Shown: piece after piece, positions 34,001 through 44,682 of the stretch | How the letters are laid out: each line of letters starts with the position of its first letter | Position numbering within the stretch: position 1 is the first letter of the stretch | Source of the DNA: Aculops lycopersici | Taxonomy: Eukaryota; Arthropoda; Arachnida; Trombidiformes; Eriophyidae | Assembly (NCBI GenBank): GCA_015350385.1 | Contig: WNKI01000002.1 | Span: forward strand, 7,183,165 to 7,247,164 | Direction: 5' to 3' | Length of the DNA: 64,000 nucleotides | The notes under the pieces: generated by a model | Told to the model about the DNA's origin: nothing | The model's input: the letters and a program-made list of their open reading frames with translations, nothing else | Database searches by the model: none | Program-made: the position numbers and the translations under genes

Positions 34001-37000
34001 TCGCCTCTTTCGCTACTGCTACTGCTATTGCTGCAACTGTCAGAGCAACACCCAGAGCAAGAGCATCTGATTATCGGGTGGTCGGCCGGTTGATGGTTGG
34101 TCGCCGAAGGATCACTCTCGATAGATCCAACCAAGAAATATAACTAACGTGTCGTAATTGTGCAATCGTTATCGAGCGCCTGAGGCGGTCACGAGATAGA
34201 GATTGACTCATCACCGATTATCTTTCGAGTTTTCAGTCTCGACTCAATGGTGGAGGTGCAATTGTAATCGTTGATTGGGATGAGTGTCTTCAGGTTAAAT
34301 TGAATTGAGTTTAGATTAAGTTCAATTAAAATTTCCCTCTTTATATATATATATATATATCGCTCACTCAACGAAAACCACCACCACCTGAGCGCAATCC
34401 AAATGCCATAAATCCAAGGGAGTTTATTAGAAAGCTGCAACTCGATCAAGAAAGAGAGATGATCTCTCGCTAGTTGCATCTGCTACCTCTACTTCCGGCG
34501 CTTGAATGCGACCGCTGAGCGAGTCGTGGTGTAGTGAGTTAGTGGTGCCGTTGCTAATCTGAGGAGCGTTTAACAAAATAATGGTCAAATTTTGGAGGTA
34601 AAATGAGTAAAGTTTAGTCGAGCGACTAGAGCAAACGTCCACTAAGAGAGCCGTTAAATTTGTACGGAAAAGTTAGCTGCGCAAAGGCAAATGAATAGCT
34701 CGCTAGATCGGCTTATGTTCTTCAACTTACTCGTTGCCCACTCACCAGCTGACCGGATGCGCTTGCAAATTTAACGGCCAAAGTCGGGCTCTAGAATTGG
34801 CTCCTTTGTTGTTGTTGTTGTTGCTGCTGCTCGCTCGTTATTGTTGCTGTGAGCTCATCAGAGGAAACGACTCGGTGAGTCGGTTAGTTGTCCAATGTTC
34901 TAGCTTCTTGTCGGATTTTGAAGCCACAAGTTGCAGTGCTGCAACACAATGGCGAGCGAGGGATCTCCAGCCATCTGTAAGCAACTTCTTCAAAGCCAAC
35001 AGGCTACCTGATGATCGCCGCTGTTGCCGTCATCATAATCATTATAATCATAATCATGGCGATGATTACGCTGCCCACTAGTCAGCCAGTCTGTTTCTCT
35101 CGCCTCTTCTCTTCCCCCCTATTCTTTCCACTGGCAAGCTGACCGGCGAGACTGAGGAGAAAATGAAAGTAGATCTCTTTCTTCTCCTCCTCCTTCCTCC
35201 TCCTCTTTTGCTTCAAAATCTCGTCTAATTTTAGGTAAAAGAGATGAGACGAGACGACTCTATGGCTACTACCGTTTCCATTCTTTTCCTTCAAGTCTCG
35301 AGCAACACAACCACTTTGTGCGCCTAGCTAATGAATAGTCAGCTTGTCGTCGGTAATGGCGAGCGTTTCTCTTCCGACTGCTAACATAACGATAAACATT
35401 CACGCATTCCAGTGTCTCAAACTGTCCGTCTCTCGTCAGTGGACAAGTAACCGAAGAAGGCAAATGACAAACTACCCTTTGAGCCTGCGACCAAACGGGC
35501 GAGAGTTTTAAATTCTTTTGGTAGTGGCTGTAAGACGCAAGGGCGAGATCATTAGCCGGTCTCCTTGGCCGCAGTTTTGACAAGTCGCGCCAAGATTGCG
35601 GTCAGTAAGTAAGTAACTGAGTTAGTCAGTTAGTCGGCTGGTGAGCTGTTTAACTTGTTAGCCACAAGGCTAATGGTATATTCGGTTCGAGTGTAAGCCC
35701 GACGGGTGAGATGAGCAAGTCAAATCAAATTAAACGCTCGCTTAGCTGTTGGAAGTAAAGCTAGATCACAAGCAATAATAATTATCACCATAATGTTAGT
35801 CACTTGGGTGACTCGCTGACAGACTGGCCGGCTAACTCACTGACAGGTGGATAAGATTAACTGAGCTTACCGCATCCACTGATTGAGGATCTCCATCAAT
35901 CGCAAGTTTTGCGATGGCGATGCCAATGGTGTAGATTAGATTACCCGCGAGTCGACGTCATCGTCGCGTTTCTTGCCGATTCGGTTGATGCCACTTAATC
36001 TGTTGATTGTGTGAATATCATTATCATTTTGAAAAAACTTTCTAATAACCCTCGTGCGGTTAGTTGGCTATGCAGCTCAGCAACACGAAGTTAAGTCGAG
36101 TAACGAGGAGACTCTGCTTAGCATATACACGGTCTCCTGTTGCCATCCTCGTTGCCATCGCCGTCGACTAGTCCAGTCCGTTGAAGGAAGGCTATCAGCA
36201 AGTAGGATGGTTACCACTGGACTGGTTGAGAAACCAACAACTTTGTTAACTTTCCGTAATCCAAGCAGGCGGCTCATCTATTGCCTCTTTTGCAAGATGG
36301 AGACGAAGGAGGAGAAGAGGAGATTGTAAGTTAGCCAGCTCACTAGTTGGCCGGCGATAATAAAACAGTTATGAGCAACAGGCAGCGGCTCCTTCTTTTT
36401 TCCCGCAGAACCAAAGCAACAGGCGCCGCTAACAAGTGGTTGTCGTGAAAAATGGCAAAAACATAAACACCACCAACTCAACAACTACCATCACTAGGCA
36501 CCATCTTTGCCACTACCAAGTTGCCGGTTCCTACGATTCCATGATATCTTCCAGCCGCAATTGACCATCTCCCCCTCCGGGCGACCGGCCCGACCACTTG
36601 TTGAGCAGCGGCCGGCTATGGTGGCAGCGGTGCCGGGACTCCGAGACGACGTTTCCCTTTTCACCTGCTTACGACGGTATTGATCCTCTGTTTGCCTTGC
36701 TCTTCCTCGCTTTGCACAAACACAAACACACTGGACATTCCACTTCACCTCTATCCAACTTCATCTCCATGTCCATTCGAGCTCGTGAGATGGTGAGAGT
36801 GGAGGCTAAGGGGGGAGAGTTATGATAGAGTGAGATAATCACAAAACTCAGCGGCAGGCCAGCCGACAAACTTTGTGTCGAGTGGTGCTGATGATGATGA
36901 TGATCCGGTGACTTGGCGTCGCTCGTTTTTCCCACCTGCGAGTCAACCAACCAAATCTTGCATACTAATAAGACAACGGAAAACCAACCGCAGCCAAGAC

Positions 37001-39194
37001 GATCTCATCACTCTCATCTCCATCGTTACAACAGCAACGACCACGACTACATCAACTGGAAAGTCGGCTCGTCGTCGCCGCCGACTATCACAGTACCGCC
37101 AAACATCAGAAGTTCAGTGGCTTCCAAGGAAACGCAATCAACCAACGACTTGCCCCATTGCGGTCACTCAGCTCGCGCCGCTCTTTTGAGTGTCCACTTT
37201 CGAGTGCCGAGCCGTTTCCTGTCGCCCCTACCTGTTTGCTGCCGGATGTGGCTGTCGCGCGAGTTCATGACGCAAGAGTCTTTTTGTCCATTCTTGCCAA
37301 CCAAGTTATTGGCAAAGGAGTTGATGGTTTTGTTGCTGAGATGTGTTTAGCATAGCTCAGTCTGTTCAAACTCAGCTCACAAATTCCAAGTTGCTAGTTA
37401 GTTTAGTTCGGCTCCCGACTTTCTTTACCGGAACTAGGATGAGCCACAACAGCTACTTCTTTGCTCCAAAGTGAATATAGAATCACTCTACTGATTGGAT
37501 TATTCTTGCGCACAGGTAAAGAACCAGGCAGTAGACTAGAGGGTTCAAATGAATTAGCAATTTCTTCTCTCAATGTCTGTCTTGCTATCCTACGGTTTGC
37601 AAATGAATAATGCAATAGTAGCAACAAGCGCAGCCAATGAGAGGCAGTCGCAACCAACTGATGCTTTCGTGTGTCCAGATTGAGCTACTATCTCTTTCTC
37701 TCTCTCACCCTCTCTGTCTATCCGTATAATTAACTAAAGTTTAGGCTTGTAACTAAACAAAACCCGCAAATCCTCGCACCCATTATCCTGCTTATGAATC
37801 AACTCTAACCCTCTCCCCCTCCAATCTTCATATAAATCTTCAAACTAAACCAAACAACAAACGAACAACAATGACAACAAAAAACAATTATTAAAATAGG
37901 CGTATTTCAACTGCTCAGATGCAAATGGTCACCTACAACGAGTGGCTCTCGCTTATTATTGGCCAGGAGGCAATGAAGTTCCTTAAATTGAACGTTTTGC
38001 CCACTGGATACACCAAATACGATCCATCCGTTGATCCAACACTACTTAACGAGTTCTCCGGGGCCGCCTTTAGATTTGGCCACTCGATGATCAACAACAT
38101 CTTTGCCGAGATCCTACCCGATGGTCGCCCTTCTGGCTACCGTCTTAACGAGTTCTTCTTCCATCCGTTTGGAATGAAATCTGGACAACACGATATGGTT
38201 ATGCGTGGATTGATCTCGCAAGCTTCGCAAAATAGAGATCCGTTTGTTTCTAGCGATATTAAGAACCACCTGTACAGACCCAGAGACAATCCATACGGAT
38301 TGGACTTGCCCGCCTTCAATATTCAACGTGGTAGAGATCACGGAATTCCAGGCTACACTAAGCTGGTGGAGTTTTGCTTCGATGATGTTATAACAAATTG
38401 GAAACAACTAGACCAATATATGCCAGTCTCACAGCGTATTAGATTCTCAAAACTTTACAGATCCGTCCATGATCTCGACCTATTCTCAGCCGGTCTCGCT
38501 GAGTACCCACTGCCGGGCGCCGCACTTGGCCCAACTTTCACTTGTATCGTTGGTATTCAGATGTTTAACCTCAAATACGGAGATAGATTCTGGTTCGAGC
38601 ATGGCGGTCAAGTTGGATCATTTACTCCAGATCAACTTCAAGAATTGAGAAAGACAAATCTGGCTCGATTAATGTGTGCCAATAGTGATAATATTAACGT
38701 TATTCAGAAGAACGTTTTCCGCGGCGAGTCGCCAATGTAAGTATACCAAGTTTGATTTGAATTGATAGAATGCAATCTAATAGAATGTATACAACACAAC
38801 AACAGAGTAATAGGATTTGGTTAAAGATAATATTTGCTTTATTATCTTGCTATAAATACATAGATCATCATATATAATGCTAAATGCAGCAGATTCTGCT
38901 GAGACTCATATTCAATAAGATTCGAGTTGACTCTCCTGTTGCTGGCAATAGTTGAGATGGCCAATCTTACTCATATTCACCCTCGATCCATACAATAATA
39001 CTAATCTTAATCTTCTATTGGATTCTTGTGGAAATTCGCTAATGATAAAATACTCATCTCCCCTCTCATTTACAATCAATAGTAATCCTAGCGTTCCTTG
39101 CTCTAGTTTACCTGACACGGATATAAAGGCATGGATGGAAGCACCAGGTATGATGATGCCCGCAAATATTGGCATAAACAAGAAGAAGAAGTAG
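21828..39194 (+). CDS. Secreted haem peroxidase (animal peroxidase / chorion-peroxidase-like), six exons
   Basis: Exons 21828-22338, 22499-22631, 26364-26884, 31089-31602, 37900-38736 and 39083-39194 join in consistent phase (1, 2, 1, 2, 2) to an 875-residue protein. The ATG at 21828 starts a signal peptide (MQLVSILSVCLLVALLPALQ), so the product is secreted. The N-terminal ~215 residues are a non-conserved propeptide-like region. The animal peroxidase domain begins near residue 250. The distal site is YGQFFAHD with His378, the catalytic Arg518 is in AGDRRVNQ, the proximal His621 is in FRFGHSMI, and NIQRGRDHG is conserved. The C-terminus (NPSVPCSSLPDTDIKAW) is the usual family end. The enzyme should use hydrogen peroxide to oxidise phenols or tyrosines, as in eggshell or cuticle cross-linking. 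Both residues that bind haem covalently in myeloperoxidase are changed (Ala377 for Asp, Gln521 for Glu). The exact orthologue is not identified. Confidence 0.9.
22499..22631 (+). CDS. Peroxidase exon 2
   Basis: A short exon after a 160-base intron. The acceptor is AACAG at 22494-22498 and the donor is GTAAGT at 22632. It encodes about 44 polar residues ending ...RILAKK and enters phase 2. The joined frame is open on both sides, and the phase agrees with exon 3. Confidence 0.75.
23771..23833. repeat. AACGC pentanucleotide tandem repeat
   Basis: Twelve perfect AACGC units followed by a partial unit, inside peroxidase intron 2. A pure array of this length is a recent expansion and a likely length polymorphism. 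Confidence 0.95.
24962..25009. repeat. AG dinucleotide microsatellite beside the first gap
   Basis: About 24 perfect GA units. It is followed by roughly 95 bases of TCG/TAC-rich sequence and then by the 20-N gap. AG repeats resume immediately after the gap at 25125. Confidence 0.95.
25105..25124. other. Assembly gap (20 N)
   Basis: A run of exactly 20 N inside peroxidase intron 2. It is flanked on the right directly by AG repeats, so the true distance is unknown. Confidence 1.
26364..26884 (+). CDS. Peroxidase exon 3 (start of the catalytic domain, distal histidine)
   Basis: The acceptor is CAG at 26361-26363 and the donor is GTAAGT at 26885. It encodes the RIGTDATSGSAT linker, a cysteine-containing start of the peroxidase domain (RYRHADG-type region here FPYRHADGRCNN), and the distal haem site GQFFAHD at residues 373-379, including His378. 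The position before His378 is Ala, where myeloperoxidase has a haem-linking Asp. Confidence 0.9.
26885..31088 (+). other. Peroxidase intron 3
   Basis: Introns of this gene are large; this one is 4.2 kb. It includes a CT run at about 27531-27546, an ATG/CAT trinucleotide tract at about 29887-29960, a nested inverted repeat at 30011-30089, and a CCACTTGTTG word at 30926. A minus-strand donor-like word lies at 27116. No exon is supported. Confidence 0.6.
30011..30089. repeat. Nested inverted repeat in peroxidase intron 3
   Basis: The inner arms GTTACCTGAG (30024-30033) and CTCAGGTAAC (30037-30046) are perfect complements with a 3-base loop. The outer arms at 30011-30024 and 30073-30089 pair over 14 bases apart from a 3-base bulge. 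The two pairings are mutually exclusive at their shared edge. Confidence 0.75.
31089..31602 (+). CDS. Peroxidase exon 4 (catalytic arginine)
   Basis: The acceptor is ACAG at 31085-31088 and the donor is GTAAGT at 31603. It contains the disulfide-rich QCCPI segment, the ITSFIDGSQVYGS motif typical of animal peroxidases, AGDRRVNQ with catalytic Arg518, and LTSVHVMWLRQHNRI. Gln521 stands where the second haem-linking Glu is found in myeloperoxidase. Confidence 0.9.
31603..37899 (+). other. Peroxidase intron 4 (6.3 kb)
   Basis: This is the longest intron of the gene. It contains CAA repeats near 31640, a TA microsatellite at about 34344-34361, several CTC/CTT tracts, and CCACTTGTTG words at 31664, 32215, 33932 and 36594. 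No coding exon is supported on either strand, although many short overlapping reading frames exist. Confidence 0.6.
37900..38736 (+). CDS. Peroxidase exon 5 (proximal histidine, core helices)
   Basis: The acceptor is AATAG at 37895-37899 and the donor is GTAAGT at 38737. It begins RISTAQMQMVTYNEWLSLII and contains the proximal haem ligand His621 in FRFGHSMINN, then FFHPFGMKSGQ, NIQRGRDHGIPGY, and the YGDRFWFEHG segment. Reading on without splicing would stop two codons after the donor, so the short last exon is required for the family's usual ending. Confidence 0.92.
39083..39194 (+). CDS. Peroxidase exon 6 (C-terminus)
   Basis: The acceptor is ATAG at 39079-39082, after a 346-base intron. 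The exon starts with one base that completes an ATT codon. It reads NPSVPCSSLPDTDIKAWMEA, matching the closing Cys-containing segment of animal peroxidases, then ends with a lysine run and TAG at 39192-39194. Confidence 0.8.
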
Positions 39195-39608
39195 TTAGTT
39201 TGCAAAGTTGCTTGCTTGTTAGATAGTTTAGATAACATCAAATGCACCACATAGTGTCACACGATATTAGAGAAGATACATCTTCACTCTGTTTTGCTTG
39301 CCTCCCTCCCAATATATTGAGCCACTCATATTATATATATATATATGCATCAGAAATTACACAGGGCGCATTTATGGCAACTACCTATGGCTGTATCACT
39401 ACTCACCTCCTCTTCTTCATTACTATTTGAAGCTAGCCCAGACCGCTTATGTAATCTGCAATGATAAGGGTTAGGAGGGAATACTTGTATGTCTGGCGGT
39501 GGTGGTGGTTGTTTTTGTTGGCGTGAGTGTAATTTTGTTTGTAGTTGAGGTGTTGGTCATGTTCTGTTATCTATGCATGCTGGAATACAAAGATTCGGAG
39601 CAACTCAA
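39195..39608. other. Convergent intergenic region, peroxidase / Mlc-c
   Basis: This stretch holds the 3' ends of two converging genes. It contains a short TA repeat at about 39337-39350 and a GGT repeat at about 39497-39508. I see no AATAAA on the plus strand. Confidence 0.6.
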
Positions 39609-40052
39609 TCAACCACTCATGACAACACGAACAAAGTCCTCGTAATGAATGTTACCCTGACTATCCTCCTGGCCATTCAATAACTGTTCCACCTCATCGT
39701 CACTAAGCTTCTCGCCGAGTGTGGTTAGTAGGTGGCGTAGCTCAGCTGATGAAATGTATCCACTGCCATCCTTATCAAAATGCCTTAGTCCCTCAATGAA
39801 ATCCTCCGCTTGATCAGTGCATCGATTTTTGCTTATAGCTTGCAGTATAGGTAAGAAAACCTCAAATGTAATTCTCTCATCGGACTTGAATTGATTGCAA
39901 CATTTCTTGACCTCGTTTTCAGTTGGATTCTGGCCCAGAGCTCTCAACACATTACCCAGCAATGAAACACTAATCTTGCCATCATTTCGGCTATCGAATA
40001 GGGCAAACGCCTCCTGAAACTCGACTATTTGGTCATCTGAGAAGTTGGCCAT
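39609..40052 (-). CDS. Mlc-c: Non-muscle myosin essential light chain
   Basis: A 147-residue EF-hand protein with no intron in its coding part. It begins MANFSDDQIVEFQEAFALFD and includes LRALGQNPTE, DERITFEVFLPI, DDFIEGLRHFDKDGSGYISS-like sequence, LRHLLTTLGEKLSDDEVEQL and the ending FVRVVMSG. These are signatures of the cytoplasmic essential (alkali) light chain, as in Drosophila Mlc-c, whose length is also about 147. It binds the IQ motif in the neck of myosin heavy chains and stiffens the lever arm. The third EF-hand (DKDGSGYIS) keeps calcium-type residues, while the first is degenerate (DSRNDGKIS). The ATG at 40052-40050 was chosen because the family starts there. An in-frame upstream extension of 24 codons lacks a family match. 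Confidence 0.95.
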   Translation of the reverse strand: MANFSDDQIVEFQEAFALFDSRNDGKISVSLLGNVLRALGQNPTENEVKKCCNQFKSDERITFEVFLPILQAISKNRCTDQAEDFIEGLRHFDKDGSGYISSAELRHLLTTLGEKLSDDEVEQLLNGQEDSQGNIHYEDFVRVVMSG

Positions 40053-42531
40053 GTTGATTTTGTTGTTAGGAGTTGGCCAATAGTAGAGATTGAAATAATG
40101 ATGGTGGAAAATATGGAAAGACAATGAGTTGACTTGCTTGAATTGGATTAAAATTGGGTTTGCGTTGGGGTATATTAGAAATGGGCGTTACAACATTATA
40201 ATAACGTAAACAAAAAGTTCCATTGACTGGTGGCGAGAAAAAGACAACAGTCTTCAGCGACCAGTTGATTCGAGTCAAGCCATACAACGCATGCGTGAAT
40301 CGCTTCTACGCGCGAAACTTTGAACAGAAGCTTGTGTTCCATTGAACACTTCCAAAGCACAAAATTTGACCTGGAAGAGAATGACATACATGTACCGCTT
40401 ACAAAACTGCTTACAACTTCAGATTGCTTGTCAGTTGATTTTCTGAAGATCCGTGCATCTAACTCATTAAATTAAACAAGAGCAAGTCAACTAACTCAAG
40501 TTCAATCCTCAATCGATATTCAGGTGCTAATTTGAACTTTGCACGGGCTGCCATTATGATGGGCAACACAGAGGCCTATGGCAGCGATGGAGCTTCTGGC
40601 GCTGGAAGCGGAAATTCCGGTGAGCACGAGCAAAGACGGAAGCGACGCCAGAAGGTCAGACAGGAGCCACTTGCTTACTCATATAGAAGTCCTAAAGGCT
40701 TTAGGGCAGCGAAGGAACAGCAGAATGGACATGCAAAGAGGCGGCCGGTCCCTTGGTATGCGTAGAACGAGTTTACTCTCAGTGAGCAGAGTTACGCGAT
40801 TCCCCGTTCGCAAGGATATCAAGTTTTTTGCCTCTCTCGCTCTCGCTCTCGCTCTGCCTTTCGGAAGGACGTGCCATAGCTTACAGGCCACCATCGCCAC
40901 TTACAGGCGCTTTGTAAGAGCTACCTAACTAAAAGTCAACGAGTGAGCCAACGAACGACTTAGCGAGCCTAAAGAAACGAACGAAGGAAGGAAGGAACGA
41001 GGAGAACGGCGGCGGGAAACTTAGTTAAGGTGATGAAGGTGGTATTAGTTGGAGGCGGGTGTAAAAAAGAAGAGATAGATGGAGAGGGAGAGGAGTGAGG
41101 AGAGAGGGAGAGAGAGAAAAAAAGAGAGTTATTTACTTCATCCGCCGATTCAATTGCCAATCGTTAGCGGCAAGTCTCTTTTCTCTCTCTCTCTCTCTCT
41201 CTGTCTATCTCTGTCTCTCCTCCTCTCGACTCGTCTCCTCTCGTCTTGCCGACAAAACTTGACGTGCCCTCTCCCAAGCCAATCTCGTCTCGCCAAAACT
41301 ACCACCACTCAAACACTGAGATCACCAGAAATCAGTCTCTTCCGGTCGTGGCGTCTGATTGGCGCGCAGTGGCGCAACAAGTGTCGGCAACTCTGATGAT
41401 CTAGATATGCGAGCTTGAAGTTGAAGTTTTATCTTGGTTTCAACACTACAGTACCTCCGCCGCACAACTACAACTACATTTACAATCTCATTTACTTGTA
41501 CTGTACCATTGAGTCAGCCTACTTTGCTTGTGCACGTACCATTTTTCGTGTAATCCGCGCCACTCTTTTGTTCATCATCACCAGAAGCTGCTGGGCAAGA
41601 GGCAAAATCAAACAATAAAGATCATACATCTCAACTCAACTCAACTCAACAAGACAAGCGAAGACTCTAGAATCTAAATGCCGCTGCTAATCTTGTCAAT
41701 CAAGCGAGCGGTAACAGATAATTGATCTTTAGACTCCCGAAGGGGAAAGGGAAGTCACGCTCCCAAGTGGTCGGTGCAGTGTGTAGAAGAAACGGATTCC
41801 TCATTCAGGGGCTCTCAGGGTGAGGGGAAAGATCATTTTTTGTTCTCAACTCTGCGGCTTGCAAAGTCAGGAGGGCTCTTTTTCGAGATTCGGGCCTAGG
41901 CGCTCACGCCTCTTTAAAAATGAATGGAAAAGAGAATGGAGTTAGTTTCAATAATTGAGTTACATTTATCAGCTGCAGGCTAGATCTGCGAGCAGGAAAC
42001 ACCGCAGCGTTGAAGGGGCCGTCCTGCGTATTCTCTTCGAGCAGTTTAGATCGAGCGTAACGCAATTATTGAAACTAGCTGTAGTTTGCACTGGCATGAA
42101 AGTCCCACGATGGCAAGTGTTGCATCAGTTTGCAAGTGGGCCGTGCAAATTGCAAGAACCCGCTCTATCTGCCACTGGTCTCAGTTGTTGCTCATTTAGT
42201 GATGAAATTGCCGCTCTGCAATCGAGCGCTACGGGCAGGGAATCTGTTTTCCAAATACACTGTAGCTCGCTCAGTGCGCACAAGTCGCGCACGAGAAAAA
42301 AATACCGCGAGTAGAATCGAGAACCAGTCGAGCGCAGGAGCGCGTATGAAAACGACGAGAGAAGCAACTCACTCACTCACTCTTACACACAGAACTATTG
42401 CTAGCTTGATTATGAGCAGTCAAATTTCCCACTCGTGTCGAGTGGTGAAGCTTCTGATTTGTTTTCGAAAGAGCATATAAGTTCCCGCGACGAACAAGTT
42501 CTTCATTTAGTCGGGTTGATAGTTAGCAAGT

Positions 42532-42536
<5 letters not shown>

Positions 42537-42595
<59 letters not shown>
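42537..42595. repeat. AG dinucleotide microsatellite beside the second gap
   Basis: About 29 perfect AG units. They are followed by about 88 bases of ACG/GAC-rich sequence and then N. AG repeats resume after the gap at 42944. Confidence 0.95.
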
Positions 42596-42598
<3 letters not shown>

Positions 42599-42683
42599 AG
42601 ACGTAGACGAGAGAGTACGACGACGACGAGAGGTAGGAGACGACCGAACGTAACGAACGACGTACGGACGGGAGGAGGAGGGA

Positions 42684-42943
42684 NNNNNNNNNNNNNNNNN
42701 NNNNNNNNNNNNNNNNNNNNNNNNNNNNNNNNNNNNNNNNNNNNNNNNNNNNNNNNNNNNNNNNNNNNNNNNNNNNNNNNNNNNNNNNNNNNNNNNNNNN
42801 NNNNNNNNNNNNNNNNNNNNNNNNNNNNNNNNNNNNNNNNNNNNNNNNNNNNNNNNNNNNNNNNNNNNNNNNNNNNNNNNNNNNNNNNNNNNNNNNNNNN
42901 NNNNNNNNNNNNNNNNNNNNNNNNNNNNNNNNNNNNNNNNGAN
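42684..42943. other. Assembly gap (257 N plus one isolated N)
   Basis: Ns run from 42684 to 42940, and 42943 is a further single N. Content is unknown. The gap lies upstream of the SDR gene, so promoter or leader sequence may be missing. Confidence 1.
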
Positions 42944-43140
42944 AGAGAGAGAGAGAGAGAGAGCGAGAGATAGAAAAGCTGACGGAGAGATCGAGGCGCA
43001 GAGTGGGAGAGACCAATCAAAGAGTCACGGGGAGAGAGGGAGATAGGAAAATTTTAGAACGTCAGAATCGAAAATAAGAATTTCGTTCATTCAAGTACAC
43101 AAGCATCAAGTGTCAAGCCTCGGAATAGCAGACTGCAAGA

Positions 43141-44482
43141 ATGACATTAATCCAAAATTTGCGTGCCTTTTTTCTCTTTATATGGATCCTAATCAAGGAT
43201 ACCGTGATTGCTATGTGGTACCTGATCAAGGCCATAGTCCTATTCTTCATCCCAAAATGCCTCCGCTTTAAAGACATCTCCAATGATATCGTCTTGATCA
43301 CAGGCGGAGCTTCCGGTTTGGGTAGGCTGATGGCACTGAAATTTGCAAAGAGGGGAGCTAAAATTGTCATCTGGGATCTGAACATAGCTGGACTAGAGGA
43401 GACCACCAAGATGGTAGAGGAGTTGAGGAGCAAGAAGGAGAATGTTGGCAAGTGTTACCATTATCAAGTGGACATCTCAAGTAGATTCAATGTTTACGCT
43501 GCTGCCGAGAGGGTTAAACAGGAGATTGGAACCGTGACAATTGTTGTCAACAACGCTGGCATTGTAACCGGACGCCGTTTTCTCGAATGCACAGACGAGC
43601 AAGTTATCAAGACATTTGATGTCAACACATTAGCACACTTTTGGGTTAGTATATTTCATTCATTCTATTCTAAATACAATCGTTCAATCGAGTTGTTGCG
43701 TACATTTTCAATCTCGACACTTGGTTTTGTTAATCTCTAATAGTTGTTGTAGTTGTTGCAACAAGGAAGAGGGAAAAACCTCTTGACGAAAACTTCTTAG
43801 ACGAAAACTTGATCCAGCTAGCAACTAACCGTACGCTCGTCTATCATCCACTCTACAGATACTCAAAGCCTTCCTTCCGGGAATGATGGAGAAGAACCAC
43901 GGTCACATTGTTTCTTTGGCTTCCATTGGCGGCCTTATTGGCGCCTACCAACTAACCGACTATTGTTCCAGCAAATTTGCCGCCGTTGGTTTCGAGGAAT
44001 CGCTCAGGTTAGAATTAAACTGCGACGGCTACGACGGAATCCATTCCACTGTCGTTTGTCCCTACTACATTGCAACTGGCATGTTTGCAGGTATCAGCCG
44101 TAGCTTGATTCCCATCCTCACACCCGAATATGTGGTTAAGGAGACGGTCAAAGCCGTGCTTGTAAATCAAGAGATTCTATGCCTACCAACAATAGTGTAC
44201 TTCTTAGTCGCTATGAAGCCAATTTTACCCACATTGACCTTCATCTGGTTGCATCGAGCCATTGGCGCCGCCAGCACGATGAAATCTTTCACTGGCAGAC
44301 AAGGCGGCGGTCCAAACAGCAACCATCTAGCAAATAACAAGCAACAGGTCGCTGGTCAACAACCTTTGATAAATCCAAAGAGCGGAGAACAGCAGCAGCA
44401 TATTAGTGTTCAAATGAACCCACCTGAAATTGGAATCACCATTGCAAATCCACAGCCGACGAGTCAACCATTAACTCAATAA
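43141..44482 (+). CDS. Short-chain dehydrogenase/reductase, SDR16C (17-beta-HSD11/13, RDHE2)-like
   Basis: Two exons (43141-43644 and 43859-44482), with a GTTAGT donor and a CTACAG acceptor in phase 0, encode 375 residues. The N-terminus is hydrophobic (about residues 9-37), a membrane or lipid-droplet anchor as in SDR16C enzymes. The cofactor motif TGGASGLG is at residues 54-61, with Asp79 (WDLN) at the end of the second strand, suggesting NAD preference. NNAG follows, then the catalytic Ser190, Tyr203 and Lys207 (LAS...YCSSK). The substrate is probably a retinol, steroid or other lipid alcohol; this is inferred from the family. The protein is about 70 residues longer than family members, with a glutamine- and asparagine-rich tail after residue ~305. 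A poly(A) signal follows at 44606. Confidence 0.93.
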
Positions 44483-44605
44483 TTTTAAGAGGCTCTTGCT
44501 CGAAACAAATGACATTAAATGTTATGAGCTAAATGAATAGTTAAACAACGACCAAGATGCGAGGGAGGGAGAGAAAAAGAGAGAGACCATTGTAAAAATC
44601 AACCA

Positions 44606-44611
44606 AATAAA
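44606..44611 (+). terminator. Poly(A) signal of the SDR gene
   Basis: AATAAA lies 124 bases after the SDR stop codon, inside the 200-base gap to the convergent AAR2 gene. Confidence 0.6.
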
Positions 44612-44682
44612 CTACTAAATTATCGACTGAATCAAACAGTTGAACCCCTGATGATTACCAATTTTCTTATTATAAATTTGAA

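Larger units (their letters stand above)
40053..43140. other. Divergent intergenic region with second assembly gap
   Basis: Three kilobases lie between the start of Mlc-c (minus) and the SDR gene (plus). It holds AG/CT-rich tracts around 41079-41210, a long AG run at 42537-42595, and a 257-base gap. AG-rich sequence at 42944-43050 probably belongs to the promoter or 5' leader of the SDR gene. A possible small exon at 40524-40619 is discussed among the rejected items. Confidence 0.5.

Noticed and set aside
40524..40619. Possible small plus-strand exon between a TTCAG acceptor and a GTGAGC donor, reading NLNFARAAIMMGNTEAYGSD in one frame
   Set aside because: The splice sites are good and the phases symmetrical, but no partner exon or homology can be shown on either side. 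It is too short to stand alone.
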